A DNA stretch of 64,000 bases from Taxillus chinensis. Its lineage: Eukaryota; Streptophyta; Magnoliopsida; Santalales; Loranthaceae. Each line of letters begins with the position of its first letter. The first letter of the stretch is position 1. This document shows, piece by piece, positions 31,062-42,263 of the stretch. Where the stretch lies: NCBI GenBank assembly GCA_023512835.1, contig CM042088.1:17722986-17786985 (forward strand), written 5' to 3'. A model generated the notes under the pieces. It was not told the origin of the DNA. It made no database searches and saw only the letters and a list, made by a program, of their open reading frames with translations. A program made the position numbers and the translations under genes.

Positions 31062-31108
31062 AAGTTCTACCTGCTCATAGAGATCCCTCACTCCCTCTCA
31101 ACTTAACA

Positions 31109-31246
31109 ATGGCCGAAGAAAGTAGCATGCTATTCAACACCCGCCTCAACTCCGGGGGAGCTCAAGAGCCCCTTCCCAACCGAAGCAGCAGTGAAAATGT
31201 TGATCCACCTCAACCTGCTACTGCCGCTGCTCCTCAACCAAGGAGT
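31109..31246 (+). pseudogene. gag: Element H gag, first 46 codons only
   Basis: It starts MAEESSMLFNTRLNSGG as in B and C, and stops matching after APQPRS near 31246. There the sequence switches abruptly to gypsy gag remnant D. Nothing else of H remains in the window. Confidence 0.85.
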
Positions 31247-31874
31247 GCGACTTATGCGTCATCAACAACTAGGCAGATTTCAAACGAGACCCAGAATACG
31301 GAGGATGAGTCCCGGGCGAAACTCTAGTGCCTTACCCACAAACGCACGGTGTGGGAGTACGTCCGTGACTTTTCCGAGCTAATATTGGAGATCCCGGATA
31401 TATCCGCGAAGGACTCATTATTTTCCTTAATGGACGGATTGCAACAATGGGCAAAGTTGGAGTTGCAATGGAGAAATGTGCAGGACCTAGCATCAGCCAT
31501 GGCGGTGGCCGAATCACTCATCGAATACAAGAAGCCGAAAAAGGCCACCAGTTCTTCATTGACTTCCAAGGTGAACAGGTTCCATAAGGAGAAACGTGAG
31601 GGAGACAACCGAAGTGGAGGAAAAGGGAGACCCTTCCAACCGTCTAAGGACTTTCGCCCAAAACATTTTGCGAATGGTTCTAAGGACGGGGAGAAGCCAA
31701 AGATCTCCTGTTTCATTTGTGAATGCCCTCACATGGCGTTTGAGTGCCTGAAGGGCTCAAAGCTCTCCGCGATGATCAATGAAGACAAAGAGAGGGATGC
31801 GAGGGATCCAAGACTTGGTTTCTTGCAACTCCTCAATGCAATTAAGGCGAAGGTGGAGGTGCCACCATCCGGAC
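31247..31874 (+). pseudogene. gag: Element D: chromovirus-like gypsy gag, left half
   Basis: The frame includes KRTVWEYVRDFSELILEIP, QWAKLELQWRNVQDLASAMA and AESLIEYKK, typical of gypsy capsids. A knuckle-like CFICECPHMAFEC follows (CX2CX4HX4C with His in place). One TAG lies near 31325. The sequence is interrupted at 31874 by element C and resumes in frame at 52604 once one copy of the CGGAC duplication is removed. Confidence 0.82.
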
Positions 31875-32866
31875 TGATGGTCCCTTGGAGCCTAGAGGGG
31901 GGTGAATAGGCTCTTATCGAAACTCTTTTCTTCTCTTAAGACACAAACACTTATCTAGTTAAGTGATGAAATCACTGCGGAAGATAACTAGATAATGGAA
32001 ATATTTTGTTTTATTATCACAAGATAAATACAACAAAATAGAAGCAAGACTCTCTTACACTCTGTTTACAAATGAACTCACACACTAGCCAAATTCTATC
32101 TTCCAAAAACACTTGTGCATACACAGGGTTAATCTTTTTTTACAAATGCACACGCGCGCTCTTTTTCACAAATGTACAAGTATGAATATTTATACAAAAC
32201 ATTCCTAAGAGACAACCTTGGAACTTGTAGTTCCGGAATGCGTTCAACACTAACTATCCCTCGGTAATCTCTCTGCCTTGACTGCTGCGGTTTGTGGAGC
32301 TCAAGATCTTGGGTTTGAAGAGTATAAGTGCGTTTGTGAGTTCCCAAATATAATTAAGGTTGTGTCCACATATCCGGGTGATCCACGTGTAAGATTCTTC
32401 AGGTTCTCAACGAGTTTGTCTTACATCGGGACACCGCGAGCTGATAACTTTAAATGCGGTTGAGTTGAAGCAGTATCTTCTTGCTCCGGTGTAATTTTCC
32501 TTACTCCGTAGCTAATGAAGCTCGGAACCTTACTCCGTGTCAGTGATTGCTTACTCCGTATCTATTTGGTACTGGAATCCTTAGTCTGTGTCAGCGCTTC
32601 CTTACTCCGCATGTGAGTTCCTTACTCCGTATGTAAATTCCTTACTCCATATGTAAGTTCCTTACTCCGTATGTAAATTCCTTACTCCCTATGTAAGTTC
32701 CTTACTCCGGGCGAGTCTAAGGGATCGGAGTGCTTACTCCGTACTAGCGCTTCCTTACTCCGTATGACTAAGTTGTCCGGATTCCTTACTCCGCATCTAA
32801 TTTCCTTACTCCGTGTCTAATAAAGACTCGGGTCCTTATTCCGCATGTATGGAAGACTCGGATGCC
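31875..32866 (-). repeat. 3' LTR of element C, outer part
   Basis: On the plus strand it starts TGATGGTCCCTTGGAGCC and matches 51321 onward. A run of ~15 TTCCTTACTCCGTATG-type units occupies about 32500-32850. F is inserted at 32867. Confidence 0.92.
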
Positions 32867-34572
32867 TGTCACGCCCCGGATTTTCAACCCGAGGAAACCG
32901 GCACGTGACTCCCCTTTTACCCACACGGAGGGCAAAGGGGTTAGGATACAAACCAAGAATATTACATTTTAAACATCCACAACACATTCAAGAAAATAAT
33001 GTTCATCAAAACAATCCACAAACCAAACCAGTCTTTATTACAACAAAGTCCTCTTTTCAATCCATCCCCACTGGGGTTACATCAGTTCCCATAAAAACAA
33101 CATAAATGGTAGACAGTAAAGTAAATATGGTCTTCCACCTTGGGGTCCCACCTAACGCCTGTATGTTCCTGAAAGAAAACACAACATAGAGGGAGGGGTG
33201 AGCAACCACAACTCAGTAGGGATCATGTCTCCCCAACCCATCCCATGCTCCTAGCGTGTACATGAGTGTGTACAGGTGCAGTGTAGTGACAATTAAATGT
33301 AAATAAGTAGTATTCCACATTCACAAGGCACACACCTATCCACAGCCATACAGGCTTAGCCACATAGGCTAACAAATCCACAGCCACTCAGGCTTAGCCA
33401 CACGGGCTAACATATCCACCTGACCTCTCAGGCTTAGCCACACATGCTAACATATCCACGGCCATATAGGCTTAGCCACACAGGCTAACATTTCTAGTCC
33501 CGGGCTTCCACAGCCACCGGGTTCCACAAGCACAGCATACAAGGTCACACAGGCATTAAACCAAACACGTAGCATACACACTTTCACAGGCATAATACCA
33601 AACACTTAGTTCGCACAGCCCATCAGGCATAAAATCAAACACATACTAGGCATATTCACACAGACATATCCACACAGGCATTTTATCGAACACTTAATAT
33701 GCACACCATCCAACACCAGAATACACCAAAAACTGCCATTGATGGCCAACATCCATATAGGAGATCACACCTATATGGATTACATATGTATATATAACAG
33801 ATATAACCCATAATCTGCCCTAGAACCCTAGGACAGAGGAGGATTTAGGAAGAACAAAACCCCTACCTCAAGTAAAACGCAACAACACAGCAATGTCCCG
33901 ATCCCACGTCGAACGCCGTCCACCCACGAAGCACCGACCACCCACGCAAGACGCCCGGCAGCAACCAGGAGCTCTCCTTCCCTCTCTCCCTCTCTCTGCG
34001 ACGGCTGGTGGAGCAACAAACCCTAACCCTAAAATAGAGGGGCTTCTCCTCATATATATAGACAACACAATATCAAAACGACGTAGTTTTGATTAAGTGA
34101 ATCCCATGATCAAAACGACGTAGTTTTGATCACACAAGTTAGCACCTTTCCGCACCCATATAGGCCAAAATACTCAGAATTTCAACATGGTCCTTTGGAG
34201 AAAGATCATTAGAATGTCAAAACCAAGGGAACCATGCAAAAATATGGCTGCACGCCAATTTGCACGTGAATTCCCCAATTCACGTGCAACTCCAAATGCA
34301 CTCCAAATGCGCTCAAACTTCACCCCTAGCCTCCTTGCATCATGTAGAAGACAACCACACTTGCATGTGAATTGGACCCAATTCACGTGCACCTCACATA
34401 CACGTCCGTTTGGCCTGAAACTTCTGTGGTAGATAGAGGACATCATTCTAAGCATCTTTCCTTTTGCACGTGAATTCATTGGAGTCCATTCACTAGGTCA
34501 AAATCTAGAAAAACTAGAAAAACTCTACTCAGAAGGCAAAACTGTGACTAACTCAAGGTACGGGTCCTTACA
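32867..34572 (-). repeat. 3' LTR of element F
   Basis: On the element strand it runs TGTAAGGACCCGTACC ... GGGGCGTGACA. It contains a CACGTG cluster (34263, 34281, 34384, 34467), palindromes at 34072-34093 and 34109-34130, and repeats of GGCTTAGCCACA(C/T)(A/G)GGCTAACA (about 33340-33490). Confidence 0.93.
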
Positions 34573-34583
34573 TCCTCTCCCCC
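34573..34583 (-). other. Polypurine tract of element F
   Basis: On the minus strand AAGGGGGAGAGGA lies immediately before the 3' LTR start TGTAAGG, the expected place for plus-strand priming. Confidence 0.8.
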
Positions 34584-34868
34584 TTAAGACTTTTCGTCCT
34601 CGAAAAGAAATGACATATAAGGAAAACAAACACAAGCTACCCATTTGCCACCCGGCAAGCCACCACACCCAAATGGGTCATACACCGCACACAAGACAAC
34701 AAAGACATAACAAAGTACCACCATAATCCATAACCACAATAATGCATATAACACATGTCTGCATGTCACGAATACACATCTCAAAAACACATCACAAATA
34801 AGAACACGTCTTTAAAAGACAATACAAATACACCAAATCGTACACAACTAATACAAGAAAACACATCA

Positions 34869-36446
34869 CTATCCCTTGGCCAACAGCCACCTCCCACGCT
34901 TAAGATTGTTCGTCCTCGAACAAGTCCAGGGTCTTCGCTCACGCATCGCGGACTCACGTTCCCATGTCTCCTCCTCAATGCCACGGTGCTGCCACAGCAC
35001 GCGAACCAAAGGAATAGCACGACCACGCAAAAGCTTCGCTCGCCGGTCTAGGATACGGATAGGGGCCTCAACAACGGACATGTCATCCGCAATGTCCAAT
35101 GTCCCCCAATCGATCACATGAGTGGGGTCAAGGTGATACTTCCTCAACTCGGACACGTGAAACACGTTGTGCACTCGACTCAGCCGCGGTGGTAACGCTA
35201 ACCGGTAGGCCACAGGCCCTACACGATCCAGAATCTCAAAAGGACCAATAAACCGCGGAGATAGCTTGGAACCTCGCCCAAACCGTCGATGTCCACGTCG
35301 TGGAGAAACACGAAGAAACACATGATCACCAACAGAAAACTCCAAAGGTCGCCACCGCTGATCCGCATAAGATTTCGGCCAACTCTGAGCTGATAACAAC
35401 CGCTGTCGAATCAACTTAACCTTCTCGGTAGCCTCTTGAACCAACTGCGGTCCCAAGAGAGCTGTCTCCCCCACCTCGGTCCAACACAAAGGTGATCGAC
35501 ACGGCCGCCCATACAACGCCTCAAAAGGAGCCATCCCAATGGATGCCTGATAACTGTTATTGTAGGCAAACTCCACCAAAGGAAGGTGAGTTGCCCACGA
35601 ACCCCCAAAATCTAACACACAGGCCCGTAACATGTCCTCCAAAGTCTGATTCGTCCTCTCTGTCTGACCGTCAGTCTCAGGGTGAAAGGCTGTACTCAAG
35701 TGAAGCTTGCTCCCCATAGCCTCCTGCAAACCTGCCCAAAAACGGGAAGTGAACCTCGAATCTCGGTCAGAGACAACCGATGATGGTACCCCATGTAGTC
35801 TCACAATCTCGTTCATGTATAGCTGACTCAAGGTCCCAATAGAGTCCCGCTCGCGAACAGCCAGGAAATGGGCCGACTTTGTGAGTTGATCCACAATCAC
35901 CCAAATCATATCTTTCCTCCCCGTGGTGGGTGGAAGACCAGTCACAAAATCCATCGCTATGTGGTCCCACTTCCACTCCGCTATGGGCAATGGCTGTAAC
36001 ATTCCCGCCGGCCGCTGATGCTCAGCCTTCACCTGCTGACACGTGAGGCACCGCGAAACAAAGGCAGCCACATCGCGTTTCATCCCAGGCCACCAAAAAT
36101 GCCCCTGAAGTGCATGGTACATCTTCGTACCCCCTGGATGCACAGCAACTCTAGATTGGTGAAACTCCCTTATCACCTCATCCCTGAGGGAAGAAGCCAC
36201 TACCAACCGCCCCTGAAATGACAACTCATGCTCAGGACCCTCTGTCCAGTCCTCTGATAGCTCCCCAGCCTCAATACGGGCACGGAGAACCTCACACTCA
36301 ATGTCACCCAACTGTTCCTCCCGGACGCGCTGGTACAACTCAGGCACAACCACCAAAGGACTCAAGACTGTCCCACCATCACGAACAACAGGCTGCAGCT
36401 GCAACATCGCCAACTGCTCCATCAGCTTCCACTCTCGCACGGCCAC
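34869..36446 (-). CDS. pol: Element F pol: integrase with C-terminal chromodomain
   Basis: This 525-codon open frame is the intact 3' end of pol. The HHCC zinc finger ends [16 protein letters not shown]. The catalytic core has [24 protein letters not shown] and FHPETDGQTERTNQTLED, giving D, D, E. The GPF/Y region reads KLSPRFIGPFEILDRVGPVAYRL-type. The tail RILDRRAKLLRGRAIPLVRV followed by EEETWERESAMRE fits the Tekay chromodomain, which steers integration toward marked heterochromatin. It has no internal stop, so integrase may be functional even though the upstream frames are broken. Confidence 0.92.
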   Translation of the reverse strand: MAVREWKLMEQLAMLQLQPVVRDGGTVLSPLVVVPELYQRVREEQLGDIECEVLRARIEAGELSEDWTEGPEHELSFQGRLVVASSLRDEVIREFHQSRVAVHPGGTKMYHALQGHFWWPGMKRDVAAFVSRCLTCQQVKAEHQRPAGMLQPLPIAEWKWDHIAMDFVTGLPPTTGRKDMIWVIVDQLTKSAHFLAVRERDSIGTLSQLYMNEIVRLHGVPSSVVSDRDSRFTSRFWAGLQEAMGSKLHLSTAFHPETDGQTERTNQTLEDMLRACVLDFGGSWATHLPLVEFAYNNSYQASIGMAPFEALYGRPCRSPLCWTEVGETALLGPQLVQEATEKVKLIRQRLLSAQSWPKSYADQRWRPLEFSVGDHVFLRVSPRRGHRRFGRGSKLSPRFIGPFEILDRVGPVAYRLALPPRLSRVHNVFHVSELRKYHLDPTHVIDWGTLDIADDMSVVEAPIRILDRRAKLLRGRAIPLVRVLWQHRGIEEETWERESAMRERRPWTCSRTNNLKRGRWLLAKG

Positions 36447-36563
36447 CTCGGCTTTCCCTTTTCTCGCTCAACGCGTCGCCCACAATATTACCCTTGCCCG
36501 GGGTATAGGCAAGAGTAAAGTCAAAGGTCCGCAAATACTCCACCCATCTCCTTTGCCTCAAAT

Positions 36564-38007
36564 TCAAGTCCTTCGAGTAAAGATGTATTGAAGGCTCTTG
36601 TGATCCGAGAACACCACAAACTTTTCCCCCAAGAGGTAGTGCTGCCAACTCTTCAGGGCGAAGATGACAGCCTCTAACTCAAGGTCATGAGTAGGATAAT
36701 TCTGCTCATGAGGCTTCAGCTGCCTTGACCCATAAGCTACCACATTGTGCTCTTGCATAAGCACACACCCCAAACCAACCCTGGACGCATCACAGTACAC
36801 TTCATACGAAATATCCTCCCTAGGTAACCTCAACACAGGTGCAGTGGTCAAACGGGTTTTGAGAGTCTCAAACGCCTGCTGACACTTGTCAGTCCAATCA
36901 AACTTCACGCCCTTCCGAGTCAACGCCGTCATAGGAGCTGCCAAACGGGAGAACCCCTCGACAAAACGACGATAGTACCCCGCCAAGCCAAGAAAACTAC
37001 GGATCTCAAAAATGTTGGTTGGCCTCGCCCACGATGCCACGGCCTCAATCTTGGCCGGGTCCACCCTAACTCCCTCAGTGACACCACATGGCCAAGAAAG
37101 TGAACCTCCCGTGACCAAAACTCACACTTGCTAAACTTAGCAAACAGTCGTTGGTCCCTCAAGGTTTGCAACACCGTTGCCAAGTGCTCCACATGCTCCT
37201 TCTCGGTCTTGGAATACACCAAGATATCGTCGATAAACACCACCACGAACGAGTTTAAGTATGGGGCAAAGACTTGGTTCATCAAATGCATAAATATCGC
37301 CGGCGCATTAGTGAGCCCAAAAGGCATCACTATCCACTCGTAGTGCCCATACTGCACCGAAAGGCCGTTTTAGGGATGTCTCCCTCCCTAACCCTCAACC
37401 GATGATACCCCGACCGTAAATCTATTTTGGAAAACCACCTGGGCCCCACTCAACCGGTCAAACAGGTCATCTATCCGAGGCAACGGGTACTTGTTCTTCA
37501 CGATCCATCGAATTCGGCTTCCGTAGTCGATGAAGAGACGAAGAGTGCCATCAACCTTCTTAGCAAAGAGCACCGGAGCACCCCAAGGTGAGGTACTCGG
37601 TCCGATATACCCTTGGCCCACCAACTCCTCGATTTGCCTCTGCAGCTCCCTCGGCTGGCTGGCCCCATACGATATGCTACTTGGGAAATCGGACCCGTCC
37701 CCGGCACCAACTCAATGGTGAACTCCACACTCCTCTTAGGTGGCAAACTCCTCAACTCCTCAGGAAAAACATCCCGAAATTGGTCCACAACAGCGGGCCA
37801 CACCCTCTTTTCCACCTTACCCTCCTCAAGAAAGGTCAGGGCTGCCAACCTGTGGGTAATGGCACCCCACTGGTCCATCACCGGCCCGGCCCGACTCGCC
37901 TCACGGTCCCACTCCCCCCTGCAGGGTGCAAGAGGTCCCCTGCAGGTGTCACGAAGGATACACGCCACCGGTATCAGTCTATCTTGGCTTGGAAAGCCAT
38001 AAGCCAA
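36564..38007 (-). pseudogene. pol: Element F pol: reverse transcriptase and RNase H in several frames
   Basis: The RT start (38007-37388) includes [20 protein letters not shown] and [20 protein letters not shown] in shifting frames. The central RT (37357-36929) has [19 protein letters not shown] and [13 protein letters not shown] (DD pair intact). RNase H (37118-36564) has [15 protein letters not shown], a Glu in THDLELEAV and [10 protein letters not shown]. At least three frameshifts separate these parts. The stretch 36447-36563 continues RNase H in frame with 36648-36379 (GNIVGDALSEK, last Asp kept). Confidence 0.88.
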
Positions 38008-38540
38008 TCCATACCCAAGATCAGGTCAAAAGTACGCATGGGCATCACATGCAAGTCAAAACTCGGCAACACCTCGCCTATGGTTAACACACGTCCACGA
38101 CACACACGCCGTACCTCAATCATGCCTCCCACCGGAGACTCCACAACTAGGGGCCTTGCGGCCTCCACACAAGCTAACCCCAAGCCATCAATAAGAAGCT
38201 CGCGCAGCGAAGGAACACGATGCACCCGTATCAAAAAGAACGAAGCTAACGTGCGAGAAATCAAGAGGGTACCTCTAACCACCGATGGTCCTGCTCCACC
38301 CTCAACGGGTGGGGGTGGTAGCTCGGCCTCCTCCTGGTACGTCGCCTCCAGCGCAAACACCCTTCCTTGGCCCGTGCCACCGGTCGGCTCACTCACCTGG
38401 ACGCTTCCCGCTAAGGTTGCCTCCGGCCTCGGTCTGCTGCCGCTCCGGCCTCCCCTTGGGGTCGGGTCCGACCGGATCCTGCCGACTAGCTTGCCACCGA
38501 CGAGCTGGTCTCTCCGCTGGTGTACGGAAACCGGCGTCAC
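37974..38540 (-). pseudogene. pol: Element F aspartic protease, active site out of frame
   Basis: The open frame ends with the protease C-terminal signature FDLILGMDWL, and its start matches Tekay gag-protease linkers (GRVFALEATYQEE). The active-site bases for D-T-G-A are present at 38221-38232 but in a neighbouring frame: the main frame reads SFFLIRVHRV there. A frameshift has therefore separated the catalytic motif from the rest. Confidence 0.82.
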
Positions 38541-38621
38541 TCCTCATGCCTGGATGCCATGCCTCCAACTCCCTTGTTGCTACTCCGGCAAACCCGGCTC
38601 AAATGGCCTTCTCGTCCACGC

Positions 38622-39696
38622 CTATTGCATCGCCAGGTTCTTCTTGGGACACTCCCTCTTGAAGTGGCCTTGCTCCCCACAAGAATGACAACCGGCGGGG
38701 AGTCCTCCTTGCTGGACCTTCCTGTCTGCTACCGCCAAACCTAGACCTCCCTGGGGGGCACCGATGGTTGTCCCCCGGCCGCGAAAGGAACCGCTATCCC
38801 TTTCCTCAGTCTTGGGCCGCTTGGACCCGGAATCACGCTCCAACCCACCCTGCAACGGGCGACCCTGATGGGTCTGCCTCCCATCATCCAGCTCCCTCTC
38901 GGCTACACGGGCCGTCTCTATAGCCTCAGCATAGGTCCTCAAGCGTAGAATTGCCACCCTCGCGCTAAGGGCTGGCCTAAGGCCCAAAGTGAACTTGTGG
39001 GCCTTCAGGTCCTCCCTTGCCACAGTCTCAGGAGCAAACCTACTCAAGCTCCGGAACTCCCGCTCATACTCAGGTACCGTCCTAGATCCCTGGCTTCAAA
39101 CTGCCGAATTCTTCCCTCTTCTGCCATCTCACTGATTCCGGGAAGAACTCATCATGGAAGAGTTGCAAGAACTCCTCCCAAAGCATGAGTTGCACTGCAC
39201 GGCTCCCCGCAACACTCGTCCACCACTCCAAAGCATCCCCCTCCACTGGCGAGTGCCGGCCGCACCTTATCCTCCTCCCGGGGCAGGAGAAAGGAGAACA
39301 CATGCTCTATCTGCCTCAACCACCTTGTTCGGCTACCACGGGTTCACCTTCCCCCCTTGAATCGCGGAGGTTGTTCCTTCCGGAACCGTGTCACCACGTC
39401 ATCCTCCGCACAAGTCGGTACACCACCCAGCGAACTCTCACGCTCATGAGGCAGCCTCTCCCATGGTGGTGGTGGTGGTGGCACCACCTTGCCGTGCCGC
39501 CATCTCACGGCGCACCTCCTCCCGAACGTCCTGTCGGAGTCCCTCCCATAGCTCTTGTACCTCCAGCCGGATGCCTTCTCGTAGCTGTGCCGAATAACGC
39601 ATGCCCTCCAACGGACGGTCCCGCACCCGGACCCTCATGGGCAGATGACTCATCGCCCATTGCCCCGGACGCACGTGTCACTCTCCTCGGCGGCAT
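38622..39696 (-). pseudogene. gag: Element F gag in at least three frames
   Basis: The likely start is MPPRRVTRASGAM at 39696, just inside the leader. It continues as REEVRREMAARQGG (39674-39444), then the capsid core ALEWWTSVAGS and FHDEFFPESVRWQKREEF (39303-39082), then 39047-38622 with RTYAEAIETARVAERE and a complete zinc knuckle CHSCGEQGHFKREC. This is a standard retrotransposon gag broken by frameshifts near 39440, 39310 and 39060. Confidence 0.85.
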
Positions 39697-40102
39697 TCTT
39701 ACTACACCAAGTAAGAAGCACAACGTCAAAACAATTTTATAATCTATCGCGTCACTACCTCTACCCCACTGATCAATTCCACTATCACATAACATTGCAC
39801 ACATACATCGTGTCAATCACATTGCACGATTCAAGTACACATTGCCACACAAATCAGAGTTGCACATTTCACTTAATCATATGATTTTATCCACAGTTTA
39901 GCATACATTCACAGCAAATGCAACTAGTGCCCTAATGCCAATGCATGCAAATCCTACCACAAGATCGGACTACCCTAAGTACACCTTGGAGGCGCAAAGA
40001 GGACCATGTTGATCAGGCATGTCCCTCCAGGCTCCTCCAGAGGACGTAGGATAACCAGGTCCGCCCACTACCCTAGGCCAACTAGACCACGCTCTGATAC
40101 CA
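39697..40102 (-). other. Leader and primer binding site of element F
   Basis: The primer site TGGTATCAGAGC is at 40102-40091, three bases inside the 5' LTR. The ~400-base leader has no ORF and matches the leader of J (60561 onward), including the stretch AGTTGGCCTAGGGTAGTGGG. Confidence 0.88.
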
Positions 40103-40105
40103 TAT

Positions 40106-41807
40106 TGTCACGCCCCGGATTTCCAACCCGAGGAAACCGGCACGTGACTCCCCTTTTACCCACACGGAGGGTAAAGGGGTTAGGATACAAACCAAGAATA
40201 TTACATTTTAAACATCGACAACACATTCAAGAAAATAAAGTTCATCAAAACAATCCACAAACCAAACCAGTCTTTATTACAACAAAGTCCTCTTTTCAAT
40301 CCATCCCCACTGGGGTTACATCAGTTCCCATAAAAACAACATAAATGGTAGACAGTAAAGTAAATATGGTCTTCCACCTTGGGGTCCCACCTAACGCCTG
40401 TATGTTCCTGAAAGAAAACACAACATAGAGGGAGGGGTGAGCAACCACAGCTCAGTAGGGATCATGTCTCCCCAACCCATCCCATGCTCCTAGCGTGTAC
40501 ATGAGTGTGTACAGGTGCAGTGTAGTGACAATTAAATGTAAACAAGTAGTATTCCACATTCACAAGGCACACACCTATCCACGGCCATACAGGCTTAGCC
40601 ACATAGGCTAACAAATCCTGACCACTCAGGCTTAGCCACACGGGCTAACATATCCACTGACCTCTCAGGCCTAGCCACACAAGCTAACATATCCACGGCC
40701 ATATAAGCTTAGCCACACAGGCTAACATTTCCATCCCAGGCTTCCATGACCACCGGGTTCCACAAGCACAAGATACAAGGTCACACAGGCATTAAACCAA
40801 ACACGTAGCATACACACTTTCACAGGCATAATACCAAACACTTAGTTCGCACAGCCCATCAGGCATAAAATCAAACACATACTAGGCATATTCACACAGA
40901 CATATCCACACAGGCATTTTATCGAACATTTAATATGCACACCATCCAACACCAGAATACACCAAAAACTGCCATTGAAGGCCAACATCCATATAGGAGA
41001 TCACACCTATATGGATGACATATGTATATATAACAGATATGACCCATAATCTGCCCTAGAACCCTAGGACAGAGGAGGATTTAGGAAGAACAAAACCCCA
41101 ACCTCAAGTAAAACGCAACAACACAGCAATGTCCCGATCCCACATCGAATGCCGTCCACCCACGAAGCACCGACCACCCACGCAAGACGCCCGGCAGCAA
41201 CCAGGAGCTCTCCTTCCCTCTCTCCCTCTCTCTGCGACGGCTGGTGGAGCAACAAACCCTAACCCTAAAACAGAGGGGCTTCTCCTCCTTATATAGACAA
41301 CATAATATCGAAACGACGTAGTTTTGATTAAGTGAATCCCAGGATCAAAACGACGTAGTTTTGATCACACAAGTTAGCACCTTTCCGCACCCATATAGGC
41401 CAAAATACTCAGAATTTCAACATGGTCCTTTGGAGGAAGATCATTAGAATGTCAAAACCAAGGGAACCATGCAAAAATATGGTTGTACGCCAATTTGCAC
41501 GTGAATTCCCCAATTCACGTGCAACTCCAAATGCACTCCAAATGTGCTCAAACTTCACCCCTAGCCTCCTTGCATCATGTAGAAGACAACCACACTTGCA
41601 CGTGAATTGGACCCAATTCACGTGCACCTCACATACACGTCCGTTTGGCCTGAAACTTCTGTGGTAGATAGAGGACATCATTCTAAGCATCTTTCCTTTT
41701 GCACGTGAATTCATTGGAGTCCATTCACTAGGTCAAAATCTAGAAAAACTAGAAAAACTCTACTCAGAAGGCAAAACTGTGACTAACTCAAGGTATGGGT
41801 CCTTACA
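40106..41807 (-). repeat. 5' LTR of element F
   Basis: It pairs with 32867-34572 at high similarity, differing by scattered substitutions and short indels in the GGCTTAGCC repeat block (about 40585-40735). AATAAAGTTC-like tail signals and the candidate intron ends (41102 and 40408) are shared with G. Confidence 0.93.
41307..41365 (-). promoter_or_regulatory. Duplicated ACGT palindrome near the TATA box of F's 5' LTR
   Basis: Copies of the CAAAACGACGTAGTTTTG palindrome lie at 41307-41328 (one arm base changed) and 41344-41365. The minus-strand TATA (CTTATATAG context, about 41287-41296) lies just downstream in element direction. CACGTG boxes follow upstream, between about 41497 and 41705. Confidence 0.7.
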
Positions 41808-42120
41808 TGCCTTACTCCGTGTCTTCTTTTACTTCGTGCGACCTTGTAAACCAAGACTCTTACTTAGCGTCAATTTGACTTAGTCCGCACGAATGTTCCT
41901 TGTTCCGTATGTATTGGTGACTTGGTTATTTACCAAGTGTTTGACGACACTCACTCTTGTCCGGATCAGGATTATGTATCCTGTCCTTAGCTTTGCTCTC
42001 ACGAGTGTATCTCCGGATTAATAACATATCTTCTGCAACGATCAAAGAAACACAAAAAATCTCAGATCAAATTACATAAGGCTTTATCAGCATTATCCAA
42101 ATTCTGGGCTTGATCCAACA
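41808..42120 (-). repeat. 3' LTR of element C, inner part
   Basis: It resumes (A)TGCCTTACTCCGTG after F and ends on the plus strand with GGGCTTGATCCAACA, matching the end of the 5' LTR at 52598. Confidence 0.92.
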
Positions 42121-42132
42121 ATCTCCCCCAAT
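42121..42132 (-). other. Polypurine tract of element C
   Basis: On the minus strand ATTGGGGGAGAT lies directly before the 3' LTR start TGTTGG. Confidence 0.82.
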
Positions 42133-42263
42133 TATGGATATGCCCAAACCCTTTGTAATCTGATCTGGTAAGCAGTGCAAAAAGATAACATACAGAATAC
42201 ACATCACAACCAATTTCATTTATCAGCAACTAAGTACAATTCAGCCTTAATACAAGATTTTCA

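Larger units (their letters stand above)
32867..41807 (-). mobile_element. Element F: nearly complete Tekay-type chromovirus
   Basis: Two 1.7-kb LTRs flank gag, protease, RT, RNase H, integrase and a chromodomain-like tail on the minus strand. The insertion splits C's 3' LTR with ATGCC before and (A)TGCC after. F is the innermost and probably youngest insertion. Several frameshifts break gag, protease and RT. Confidence 0.92.

Noticed and set aside
37588..38688. 366-codon plus-strand ORF
   Set aside because: It lies antisense to the protease and RT of F, whose motifs are clear on the minus strand.
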